From Erigeron canadensis (lineage: Eukaryota > Streptophyta > Magnoliopsida > Asterales > Asteraceae), in contig NC_057769.1 of NCBI RefSeq assembly GCF_010389155.1, positions 1,488,001-1,552,000 on the forward strand: a stretch of DNA of 64,000 bases, read 5' to 3'. The notes beneath the pieces are model-generated. The model saw only the letters and a program-made list of their open reading frames with translations. It did not search any database and was not told the DNA's origin. Every line of letters begins with the position of its first letter. The first letter of the stretch is position 1. Below are positions 23,812 to 38,900 of the stretch, one piece after another. Made by a program: the position numbers and the translations under genes.

Positions 23812-26557
23812 TATTTAGCTATTATACCCATCATAGTGCGATCAATTTCGCATCTCGCACAACCGGCTCTAAATTTATAAGAAGCTAAGCAATCGTCCCA
23901 AAACTTTAAGCCCTTAATTTTTAATTTTTATTTATTTATAATAAACTTAGTATTTGGAATTTAACTTATGTTTAATGATATAATGCAAATTCTACATTAT
24001 TTTAAGGGTGTTCTTGATTTACCCAGTATATATATAAATATAGTTTCCTTATTTCGAGAACTATTTTTTTTAAGAATCATGAGAACTCTTAAATTATATA
24101 TTTGTTTACATGTTTTTTTTGTTCATTCACTGAAATGATATAAAAATGTATGTTGTAAAAAAAACTTTTTTAAAAAACCTTCAAAGCAGCCTTTTATGAA
24201 CTTATGAATGAATTTGTTCACATTTTTTGTTCAGATGTGACAAACGACTATATATAAGGTTTCAAAAAAATAATAATTCTGCAACATATATTTTTATAAC
24301 GTTTCACATGTGAATGACAAAAAAAACAACATGTGATCCAATATGAAATTTAGGAATTCTAATGGTTTTTACAAAAATATAGGTTCTCGGTATAAGGGTC
24401 CCCTATATATACATACATATATATATAGTATGTTTATAAACTGGGTCCCCATATTTGATCTCACTTAAGGCACCTAAAAACCTTAAGTCGACACTGCATC
24501 TAGGACATCTTATGCTCAATCTCGCTTTCATAATGTCCATCATGTTCAATTGCATATCAGACATCATATGCTCAAGCACACGTATATGTACGTTGGATTG
24601 TTTTGGAGGTAGAAGATGACGTGAACATAGACAACTGAGGTAAATTCTAGCCGAGGTTGCGCTACCAACCACGATGTGAACCAAAGACCACCTCCATCAT
24701 CTCTTCATAGATTATCGGGTTTGTGACGTTGAAATGTGCCTCCTCCATTTGCGACATGCGTGCCTACGTAGTTACAACACAATAATAACCTATGTTATAC
24801 GTCCTTTGATATCTTAAGAAAAACAATTGTTTCAAAATGATTGATGGCTTGTTGTTTGGTAAAATGACCATTACTACACCGAAGACAACATACTCTAATA
24901 TTAGAAGTTGTCACTTTTTTTTTGTGACTGGATCAACCCATAAATACATAACATTAGTAATTAGTTAATAACTACAAAATACGTGTACCAAATGAGTCGA
25001 CCTTTACCCATATTACCAAACGAACTGACCTTTACCCAAGTTGCTTAGAAACGGGTTGACCTTTATGCAAATTGCCTACAAGCTGGTCGAACTTTACCAT
25101 ATTACCAAATGGGTCGACCTTTGCCCAAATTAACTACAAGCGGGTCGACCCTAGCTTACCCACATTACCATATTTAGAATTAGTGTTATGTCAAAACTAT
25201 ACTTCAGAAATAAAGCACCTTATATTCTCGTTTTGGTATTGCTCAAATAACTTCTTGTCTTGGTAAACTGTATTTGTCTACGTCGATGGACTAGTTTGTG
25301 ACACAAAGTGACAAACTCTAGACCTATCACGTTTATAAGCTTATGTTGCCAGTCGTGTTCGGGAATGTTTGGCAGCGGTATGTTCTAAGGCTCGTTGTCA
25401 TGTTCGTGTCTCCTCTCTCTTCAAACCAACTCTGCCTGAACTTCCGAGCCCTTTGTTGCAGGGGTGGTATCAACGAGTGGGGAAGGGAGGGGGGTAAGAG
25501 GGGTCAATGTCCCTCTTGAGATTAGTACTGTCATGGAATTTTAAAATTTTCAATGGATTTTTGAGTTTTTTTGTGTATGTTGCTCTCTTTTGGAATTTTC
25601 TTGTTAACTTGTTTATTTTGCCCCCTCTTAATTCATTTTCTGTATCGCCTCTGCAGTTTGTTGTGGGTTTTCTGAATGCCCCTTACTTGAGCCTAGAAAT
25701 TCCGGGATGCAAGTATTCAAATTTAAGTAAAAAAGATATTTCGGAAATCCGCAATAACCACCACCACCGGGAGGACCACTACCGCAAAATTTTAATATGA
25801 CCAACTAAATTACCTGGATAGAGATTGGATTGAAATATATAAACTCACCACATACACAAATGTGAACATGCCATGGCTGTCAACCCTAGCTAATTCAGGC
25901 TGTTATTTTTTAAATCAACTTAAATTTTAATAATAAGGATGTAATCACACTCGCTACCTAATTAATCGTCTTTGATACCATCAATTCTTAAGATTAAGGA
26001 AATGAGTCACTATACATATTTTCCACAGAAAACACATAAAAACCGGAAAAGTTTTCAAAAAGTTGGCAACTAAAAGATAAGTGCAGTAGGATTTGCCAAA
26101 CCTTTTCCAATTACTTGTCAAAACAGAATCACTTTTATACATCTATCATGTGAAAAGTGGGTTTCAATAACTAACACAACCTCCTTTCCAAACGAAGCTA
26201 ACCCGACATACATATACTCGTTTGTTAAAACTAATAATATAATTAGTTGCTCCATTGGTTTTATACATATATATATAGATACATATCCCGACTTAATTAA
26301 TGTACTAATCAATTAACCCTCAAGTGTCAAAGTACTACTAATCAGTATCATACTTAAAATTACTTAATTAGTAAGTGCACATCTTAATTAGCACCATTTG
26401 GAAATTATAATATATTTCCGGGACCAAATTTAGTAGGTTGCATGACGAATTAATTACCGTGTGTAAAAGGTGACGCAAGTTTTCACTGTCTTTCGTCTAT
26501 TTATGGAAAGCAAAAGTTCCCAGCAAGTGCAACTTAACATCAAATCTCATTTCCCTC
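23812..26557. other. Intergenic DNA upstream of CKX1, nothing recognised as a gene
   Basis: No supported coding region. It holds a degenerate tandem repeat (24988-25165) and, at its right end, the proximal promoter of the cytokinin dehydrogenase gene. ORFs at 24403 and 25507 have no family resemblance. Confidence 0.45.
24988..25165. repeat. Degenerate tandem repeat containing GGGTCGACCTTTACCCA
   Basis: Five imperfect units of roughly 35-45 bp follow the pattern (GGGTCGACCTTTACCCA)-(ATTACC or TTGCC)-spacer, with cores near 24993, 25025, 25055, 25085 and 25112, and a partial unit near 25142. Confidence 0.65.
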
Positions 26558-26565
26558 TTTATAAA
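26558..26565 (+). promoter_or_regulatory. Candidate TATA box of CKX1
   Basis: TTTATAAA lies 82 bp before the start codon, between pyrimidine-rich stretches, implying a 5' UTR of about 50-60 nt. Confidence 0.55.
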
Positions 26566-26646
26566 GCTCTCAAATACCTCTTCTTTTTCTTCAGCATTCC
26601 AAACACCATCTCCTAATTATTTCTTAACACAAACCGGCCCGACAAC

Positions 26647-29499
<2,853 letters not shown>

Positions 29500-30736
29500 C
29501 GATGACAGCTTGTATGAATGAAACCACGAGTATTCAACATTCTAGCTCGAGTTAGACCTCGCAAAAAGGCTATAAACTGCTTAAATTGTAAATAAAATCG
29601 GAAATAGTTTGTAATTTCAAGTGTAGCATTTGTAGTAACGGGCAAGCACACATATTACACTTGGTATTATACCGTAAAACAAGCCAAAATATCTCGACCT
29701 TAGTCTTAAAATGGATCTATTCAATCCATGTATGTAATTCTTCACTCTGCTTTAGTCTAACGATTATTTTTTACTTTTTTTTCGAGTTGAATCCTCATAA
29801 GTTGAAATCCTTCAAGTCAGTCATATTGAACTAATGAAAGAACTATAAACATAATTAAGGTCCGCCATAAACTAGAATAAGGGACCGATTATTTTTCTCC
29901 CTGACAACTTTGACCAATTATTTTCTCTCCCGTGACAACTGACAACTTTTCAACTTGAGAGGATCCCAATCCTGCCCGATATATAGTACACATCTCAAGC
30001 CACATTTCATAATAGATGCAAGAATGAAAGCATAATCTTTTTAATGAGGCTATAACAAGAGTAACTAGAATAACTGGCAAACCTAATCCTATCTTCTAAT
30101 TGATATATGATTACTGGTCCCGATACATGGATCCATATATACAACAATATAATAAGGTCTTCGCAATCAGGAATACATCTTAATCATTCAACCACATTAT
30201 TGACAATTTTCACAAAGAAAGCAACACACTTGATATACACACATGAACCAATAATTTGCCCACATTTCATGAAACATCTAGACTTGCCAACTTCAGAAAG
30301 AGACATCTTTTATAGATATCATTAGATATACACAAACTCAAGTAATAGTGTTTCTTTTCTATATATGGTCAGTTGCTTCAATAGTTGCAATTGAGACTTT
30401 TGAAAAAGCAATACAATATGTCTGTTTTTGGAACACGATAGAATCAATAGCAAAGATTATTACACAACATCTGTTTGTGACATTATATAATTGTTGCATT
30501 TCAGGACAACTGGTATCCTTGAATAAACTTCCCTCCTAGATAAATAATGTTCACTTGAAAAAAGCATATAGTTTTAGGACATGTATAATTATTGCATGAA
30601 AAAAGCATAAAGTTTTAGGACATGTATAATTATTCCATAGGGGCTACTTATATTTAAAACATGTGTTTTACAACATTAGACAACTGTAGTTGATAAATTT
30701 AACAAGCAGAATCACATTCCATCTGTAAAATGAAAA
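29500..30736. other. Convergent intergenic region between CKX1 and the nearer KOB1-like gene
   Basis: It holds both 3' UTRs. A candidate polyadenylation signal for CKX1, AATAAA, lies at 29591-29596. A short direct repeat (GAAAAAAGCATA-AGTTTTAGGACATGTATAATTAT) occurs at about 30558 and 30598. No other gene was recognised. Confidence 0.55.
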
Positions 30737-33700
30737 TCAAATATAATGGTCAATAGTATTCATTACCGGAGACGTGAGTGGTGGCATTGCCAATAAATCT
30801 GTATCAACCGCTTGTAATACATTCCTAATAGTCATCCTGGGTTCTTTCTCGCCAAATTTCCTAGAAGAATTACTGATTATTTCGTTTGACGACTGATGTG
30901 TGGCATTATATAGATTTGTATGGATGGACTCAATCAAAGAACTGTAAACACCAGTTTCCTTTAATCCTTGCATGATCACCTGTTCCAGTAGTAAACGTTA
31001 TGAAGAAATTATAATAGGAAGTGGTAACAATCTGGGAAGGGAAAAGGGCGGACTAGGAAGTTGATTTCAACCCACTTATATAGAACGAGATTACGAGAAC
31101 TTGGGTTGTATGTCACCAGCCAGAAACAGCTCAAACTGGTAATTCAAACATACTTGGTTAAACATGAAATTCGGTTGACGTGTTGAATGGTTCAATTTCA
31201 TGGAACATGTATTGAGATGCTTACAACGTCGTAAATCACTTTACACATGAAAAAAAAATTCAGTATATAATTTTTGTCATATTAAAAACATGTACATGTA
31301 TAACAAAATGGATAATACAGTTTTAATGGGTTGATCCAACCCGCTTGACCCATCCATACAGAGAACCCATTTTGACCAGAAACAAAACGTGGCTAACTCC
31401 ACATTGACTATTGAGGCTGGGATTTGTATTTACCATAGGAGCATATATGCGAGTTAAAATTCCTTCTTTCATTAGTTTCTTTTTCAGATCTTCGTCCTTC
31501 CACACAACATGTTCACGGTACCTGGAGATTATGAGCAGCGGAAAACAATGATGAGTATATGACACATAGAAATTTCTGTAACTCAAATACATTATATTTG
31601 GTCAAAGTGATACGTTTTACTTGGACTGCAAATATTTAACTTTTTACTGGAATGGCTACTGCAATTATAAACCTTTCTACATTTTCAACATCAATAATTT
31701 CGACTTCTGGTACTAGCATATTTTGATTCAGTTAATGAATGTTCTTTACACAACAAATTTACGCATGTCAATTTGGCAGTGGAAGTCATTTGCTTCGACT
31801 TCATGAAGTCAAAGGAACTTTTCAATTCTATATATGAATTTTGGTGATAAGATGAATCTTATTCCGGTGAGAATTTTTAATGCGAACTCTTACCAGTTTA
31901 GCATCTCCTCCTCTGATGCACTTGATGCAATTATAAAAGCCTGCAGCGAATGACACCCATAGGGTTTAGTTACAGTATATAAAAAACGATGAGGTCATGT
32001 AATGACTATTGTGAATAATTTTTATTTATGTAAATCACCAACATCATCCGTGGTATGAAAAAAAAAAGTATTAAGTATCCTTGATCGGATAGCGACAGAA
32101 CGTCCAAAGAGATGAACCGATACTCACAGCTTTGTCAAATTCCAAAAAGAAGCACTTCGATACTTTTTCTTTTGTAGGTTTGCAGCCACATCGATCACGC
32201 CTTGATGTCAAATCTGAAACCTTGGCATAGGTGTAATGTAGTACAGCAGCCTCATCAAACACGACCTGACTATATATTAGAATCAAGTGACGTTACTAAC
32301 ACACCCCAGAATAAGTATAACGGTCAGTAATGTATGAAAACAAAGGAAATGATCGTACTTTGGAGTCTTAATATAGTTGTGCCATCTATGTGCACCATTA
32401 GGACGCAAATGTTGTTGAACACGAGCAGCCGACTTCCCATTTGCATATGTCAAAAAGTAGCCCGGATTGCCATGAGTTGATTCTTTGTAATTGCTATAGT
32501 ATGTTTCCTCATTAAGGTGGTCAAAATTCTTTTTAAACAACGAGACCTGCAAAATATCATACACGATAATGCATATTTCTGGAAGAAAAAAAAGGTAAAT
32601 TGGTAGGAACCTCTGATCCCATGTACCGTCTTGGTACCCAGAGTGCACACCACATAGAACTCATGCCCGGTTTGTCACTATCCTCACACATGGAGCACAA
32701 GATATAGTTTCTCCACTTGCCTTTGGCAAGTTTTGAACCTGGGACCTCTAACCTTCATCTGTGGGCCCATGTAGTCACATGATGGCGGTATGGGATTTCA
32801 CCCCATATTTCTGGAGTCCCTAGAGTTTTTATTTTTAGATATAATACCTCGGTGAAAGGGTGCTGTATGTTGTCTCGTTCAACACTGCTCTCCTGAAACA
32901 GAGGAAAACCAAGATATAAAAAATGAAAAATAAAAAAGAACCAAAAAGGGCACCGGAAAACTCACATAGTTTGGAAATACAACCATGTCAATATTTTCAG
33001 GAATGTCTGACAAAAGTTGAGTGAGAGAGTATTCACGAGTGCCTGCTGGATGAATAAGCTCATCTGTATCCAGATGAATAATCCACTCCATATGAGCTTC
33101 CTTGATGTTAACAAACATTCATAGTCATATTTACATATAAATAAATGAATATTTATTCAGAAAGAAAATCAAAATAGAGAAAAAAAAGATCATACCATTG
33201 CCATGACAATAGCCATTTCCATATTAAGATATTGCTTTACAAATAACTCATAGTTACATGGCTTGTAGAAGTAAGTTGACATCCACATCTCATTCCACAT
33301 TCGGCTGAAGATTCCAATTAAAATTTATCAGAAATTTGTTTGGCGAAAATAAAAGAAAGTCAAATGGACCAACCTATTGGCTTGTTCTTCCTCAAGTTTT
33401 TTGGTCCTGTGTATTAGTTTCACATTCTGCAATATGATGAACATAAATTATTTTTTAACAAGTAACATAGAACGAAAGACAATCTTTAATGTTGAGGGAC
33501 TGCAAGAGTAAATCAAACTGAGACTCACGGGAATGGACTCTAGAACTTTACATACACCTGGAGTTGCAGCTTCTCCTTCCACAAACAAGAAGAAACTTGT
33601 AACCCCGATAACTTTATGATAGAAGATCCATGGCAATATTTGCTCTAAATCAGCTGAAGTGGTTGATACTATGCATATCTGCCATTCAGCAAAGTATAGA

Positions 33701-34221
33701 GATCACTAAAGTACAACATACTCTTTTGCAGCTACAACACAATTATCAAAACATCTTTTCACCAAATGCAATGTTAACTATGTCATACAACAGTCTGGTA
33801 ACTATAACGAACTTGGGTAAAAATTAATCCAATAACCCAAATCAACTAGAGCTCACATGGTAGGTCAATAACGTTTTACCTTTGTTTTGAGATGGAATTT
33901 GGAATCAAATTTCAAATCCCTAAAGTAAGGAAAAGAAATAGACCGGCTCTGTCCTAAAGTATCCAAGCATTTGGAGGAAGTGTGGGTAGTGGCTTTAAAG
34001 GAAGTGGTAGCATCCATACTTGGGATTTCAAGGCAGTTTAAACAAGGCCATCTGGATGTTGGGTCACCAAATTCACCATGCCATTGGAGGACGAATGCCA
34101 ATGCTGCTAGAGAGAAAATGAGTGATAGTAAAAATATGGTTCTGAAAGTGAAAAGCTGAGGAGATTGGGATAATGATGATGAAGATGGACCGAGTTTGAC
34201 AGAAGAATAAAAACCCGCCAT
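30737..34221 (-). CDS. KOB1: KOBITO1 (ELD1/ABI8)-like glycosyltransferase-type protein, downstream copy
   Basis: Eleven minus-strand exons: 34221-33880, 33678-33529, 33426-33374, 33304-33196, 33100-32966, 32892-32848, 32546-32359, 32269-32128, 31940-31894, 31521-31434, 30979-30737. The joined frame is 1542 nt, 513 aa. KOB1 is a plasma-membrane/Golgi protein needed for cellulose deposition, cell elongation and some ABA responses; its biochemical reaction is not settled. Seen here: a cytosolic Ser-rich N terminus, one membrane segment (about 28-45), then a lumenal or outer domain with [18 protein letters not shown], the DxD-type motif [12 protein letters not shown] (D229, D231), FPNYESSVER and [16 protein letters not shown]. 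The start is the ATG matching the MAG start of the neighbouring copy; an in-frame extension to 34323 is unlikely. All junctions are GT-AG and no stops interrupt it. It is the tandem partner of the gene at 35992-40812. Confidence 0.93.
32655..32815 (-). repeat. Possible SINE-like insertion in intron 6 of the downstream KOB1 copy
   Basis: On the minus strand the segment contains GTCCCAGGTTCAAAACTTGC, which includes a B-box-like GGTTCAAAAC, preceded by CATGTGACTACATGGGCCCA. It is absent from the corresponding intron of the other KOB1 copy. An A-box and clear ends were not established. Confidence 0.3.
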
Positions 34222-34321
34222 TGGTGAATAGAAATGGTGAGACCTAAGGTGTGCTTTTATGAGAATTGCAGAGCAGTCATGGCATGTTACAGTAATTCTC
34301 TTGTTGGAAAGACAGAGTTTC

Positions 34322-35991
34322 AAAATGGCCTTAACTAAAAAGCCGTTTTATTGTATACGTTGATAACTTAAATTTCAGTGTACAGCAGACTTCATCCCTC
34401 GACTATTCCAGTTTTAGTGCAGTGACACACCGAAGAGTAGTTAGCTAAGTAGCATTTTTAGATTTCAAAATCATCATCCACAGTAAACTCAATGTTGTAT
34501 CTTGCAGTTTTAGATTTCTAAATCAGAAATTACAAGCTAAAGAACCACAAAATAAACTTTCTCTAAGGCAGATATCGTTTCTACCCGATATTATCCATGT
34601 GACTCCGTTGATCCACTCATGCTTTGCATCCTCCCTCCATATGATTTTTCACTCTGCGTTCACAACTGCATCTCCTGGACTTCCATGTGACTCCAGTCAC
34701 ACTCACATATCATGTGACTGTCCCTCCCCCCACTCACACAAGCATAAACTTCTGATATGCTTTACTTTCTATTCTAAACCCAAATTTAACTGGATGACGA
34801 GTTATATGTGTTATAAATTATAAGATGACAACAACAAAAATACCCAATCCCGTCGAAGGCAGGGTTGGGAGAGGTCGGATGTAGACAATCATAGCTCGTT
34901 ATAAGACTGTGGGAACAAATATTCATATCAAATCATACACTTTCAGAAAAACATAAAGTATTACACTTTCAGAAAAACAATAATATCTCATCCGACGCTT
35001 CTATTATATTGATTTTTCTTCATCTCTTTTTCTTCCCTTTGATATTATAACTTATTGTGTGTCTTTAATTGTTCTGCAAAACTGACTACTAAAACTTGAA
35101 TGATAGGGCAAAAATGAAGCCATAGGCAATGAGAGGACAATACCACAATAGTGATAACAGACTAATAAAGTAGGGGTGTCTCAAGGAACCAATTAGAGAG
35201 AACCTCTAACAAATAATATTAGAAAAAACTCAGATATTTTCCAGATAAAGGATGTGATGGTAAACACAAGTTATGCAAAAGAATGTATCAACGGGTACCA
35301 TTTAGTACAACAAGTAGTATCCACTAAAAAGACCACTGACAAAATAAAGCTCCAAAACAGGACAGTTAGTTACAAGTATAGATGAAATGAACAGACCTTA
35401 CTATCTTGTTCTTGAGGGTTAACAGTTTCGCATCATCACTGGAACCCAGACAGACTTTACTTCAACAGATGTTAAAAGAACATAGATTCCTGCTCATAAT
35501 TCCCACAAACTTCGTTTGCACAATAACTTAACTCTCGATTCCAGTCCAATCTCAAGATGTTGACGGATCAAATTAATTAGCGTTCTTCACTTAGTATATG
35601 CCTCGTAAAATATAAAGCCAGGAGCAACTAATATCATCTGAAAGTTCTTTAAGACTATATGTAACCGGATAATTTTAAATAAACATAAGGCAATGAAATA
35701 ATTAAAATAGTTGTGAAGATTCGAAAACCTGAAGTGGAAAAAATATTCATATCAAATAAACTAACATCCTACAACCCAATAAATCAAACTATATTGGTCA
35801 AATTATATTTTCTTTCGTCCTAATTATTGTCTTACAAACAAAAGCATACACTGTTGCCTAATGATTGAGTACTTTTATTATTAGGATATGACTTCCAATA
35901 AAATTGGATAAATTTTATATTTGTATCTATGCTCATACAAGCAACAATCACATTTCTCTAGTAAAAACAAAATCATATTTAGCTGTAGATA
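34322..35991. other. Intergenic region between the two KOB1-like genes
   Basis: About 1.7 kb holding the promoter of the downstream copy and the 3' UTR of the upstream one. A candidate polyadenylation signal for the upstream copy (TTTATT on +, AATAAA on the sense strand) is at 35874-35879. A SINE remnant lies at 34826-34910. No gene was recognised. Confidence 0.5.
34826..34910 (-). mobile_element. Au-like SINE 3' fragment
   Basis: On the minus strand the segment reads GATTGTCTACATCCGACCTC, then CCCAACCCTGCC, then GGGATTGGGTATT, ending in TTGTTGTTG. It is the 3' body and TTG tail of an Au-like SINE, paralogous to the copies at 6577 and 61755. The 5' part is missing. Confidence 0.6.
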
Positions 35992-38900
35992 TCACCCTTG
36001 GTTAACCGGAGACGGGAGTGGTGGCACTGCTAATAAATATGTTGTATCTGTGGCTGCTGCTTGCAAAACATTTCTAACAGCCATGTGAGGTTCTTTCCTG
36101 CCAACTTTTCTGGAGGAAATACCTTCTGTTGCATCAATGGTGTTTAATGAAGTACTGATAATCTCATTAGATGATAACAATGTGGCCTTTGATAAAGTTG
36201 TTTGTGCAGACTCGATTAATGAACCAAAAACACCCGCTTCCCTTAATCCTTGTATAATCACCTGTTCAAGTAGTGAAATATGATGAAGCAATTCAACTAT
36301 TGAAGAAAGACTAGAGGTGCCAAAATGGGTTGGTCAAGAAGATCGATTGGGTAACGAGTGTGCATAACTAATCATTTTTAGTACGGATTGGGTTGACTGC
36401 AAACAGTTTTTATACAAAAGCATTCCCTTTTTTAAGGATATATAGTGTCAAATATTGATACGAAAAACAATTACTAATCTATGTATACTTTCAGGAAAAT
36501 GATTCAGAAGTTTGTATGCCTTTAAACATATTTGACATGTTTCCTTACATTTGACTTCTTAAACATTACTAAATCAATTCATTCATAAGTAAATGGATAA
36601 AAATAGGGATCAGAAGTTGGGAATGAATGTTACCATAGGAGCATAAATACGAGTTAAAATTCCCTTTTTCATGAGTTTCTTTTTTAGATCATTGTCCATC
36701 CATACAACATGTTCGCGGTACCTGAAGATTAGAACATTAGTATATTAGCTGTTAACTACAGCAAGATTCCCTCTTTGTTGTTCAGGGGATATCTTAGGCA
36801 TTCATTTAGCAGTTAAACACTTGTTGTGAATAAGTGTTATGACACTTATTGGACGATAGATGTGCCTACAAAGTTATGTGCCCGCCTGCCAACACATGAT
36901 TCTAGCAGTTCAAATAGCATCTCAATCTACATCGAGATATAATTTATATATTGATACAGTAGCAATTAACTAATTGATGCATTGAGAGACAAGAATGACA
37001 CATTTGAACTTTTATAGTCCAAACAAATGTTAAATGCTGACAAAGATATGGTACCTTTTCCGTTCATCATTGTTGGATATAAATTGACTTTAAGTATGTT
37101 CAAGGATCACACTTAGTATTCTTTATTCATACCTGTTTAAAATTGGATTTGCTTTTACTTAACGAAATGGATGGCATCGACCAATCCACAACTAGAGTTC
37201 CAATTACTCGGATCTTTACATAGTTAACAAATATGTATTGCTTCTTTTTCAAGTAAACTGTCATCCTAATGAGTTCAAGCTATGAAATAGAATTTAGCAT
37301 TAAATCTTACCAATTTAGCATTTCATCCTCTGTTGCAGTCGAGGCAATTATAAAAGCCTGTAGCAAATGACAGTCCAAGGATTAGTTAATAGCATGTGAT
37401 AAACGATGATACCATGTGTAATTTGCTATCGTTAATAGTTTTTATCCATGTAAATCATCATAATTATCATCATATAAAGTTTTCTTAACTTAAAGATACA
37501 CTAAATTGAAACTAGATTTTACGTGACATCAAAATGGATACTTGAGTTTTCATGTAACAATGAATGTAGGAAATGACTAATTCACCTTCAAGCAACACAA
37601 ATAAATATTAAATGAAGAAAAACAAGGAAACAAAAGAAGCATACACAATGTAAATGATAAGAGATAATACTTACTGCTCTGTCAAATTCTAACATGAAGC
37701 ATCTCTTAACCTCTTCTTTAGTAGGCTTACAGCCACATCGATCACGCCTTGATGTCAAATCTGAAAACTTGGTGTAGGTATAATGCAAAACTGCAGCTTC
37801 TTCAAACTTGATCTCACTAAATACAACTAAAGTTACTAATATACACCAGTAGTAGTGGTAATGGTCTGATAGAGGTAGAGGCATGAGTGGGTTAGATAAC
37901 GGGTCAAAACAGTTTGGGGTTGAAAGGGGACCGTTTATCCTGGTTTAAGCGAGATGGGTTATTGTAAAAACAACACACACACACACACACACACACATTA
38001 TCTTGACCATATTTTGGAAAATATATAATGCGTTGAGTTGTTAACCATGATTACAAAAGTATAGTTACAAGAATAATCTAAATCTAAACCAAAAACATTA
38101 AGGAGGGTTATGACTACTATGCAATAAAAATAGACGTTAGATGACTCTTGACCCGTAATCCGTCCCTCTTTAGCTAATCTCTTACTTGGACCATTAGCCT
38201 TTTGGGATTAACTCAACACTAATCAACCCATTCATAGGTAAATGGGTTGAGCATGAGTCGCAACTAAGGAAAAAAATTAATCATACTTAGGTGTTTTCCT
38301 GTAGTTATGCCATCTATGTGCACCATTAGGACGCAGATGATTTTGGACACGGGCAGCTGACTTCCCATTTCCATATGTCAAAAAATAATTTGGATTGCCA
38401 CGAGTTGATTCTTTGTAATTTCCGAAGTACGTCTCCTTTGTAAGGTGGTCAAAGTTCTTTTTGAATAATGAGACCTGCAAATTTATGGTAAGCACATATA
38501 CACATTTTAGGGTGTCATTAACCTTTTCGTTGTAATATATATAATTCATCTTATCTTAATACTAATCAAACATTCATTAATACCTCGCTAAAAGGTTCTT
38601 GTATGTCATCTCGTTCAACACTGCTCTCCTGAACCAGTAAGGGGAAATTAACTAATGGATAAAGTAGCTTATAAAGTGCATATAATTATTATATAGAAAA
38701 AGGTAGAAATCATCAAATCAATTACCCAAAAACTAGCTGATCGAAAACTTACATAGTTTGGAAATACAACCATATCCACATTTTCGGGCACATCTAATAG
38801 AAGTTGTGTGAGAGAGTACTCACGAGTGCCTGCCGGGTGAATTAACTCATCTGTATCTAGATGAATAATCCACTCCATATGAGATTCCTTGAAATAATAC

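Noticed and set aside
24403..24684. 93-codon minus-strand ORF
   Set aside because: No family resemblance; ends in a TA-rich run and has low-quality composition.
34221..34323. Upstream in-frame ATG extending the downstream KOB1 copy by 34 residues
   Set aside because: The extension does not resemble the family N terminus, and the neighbouring copy starts at the equivalent MAG methionine.
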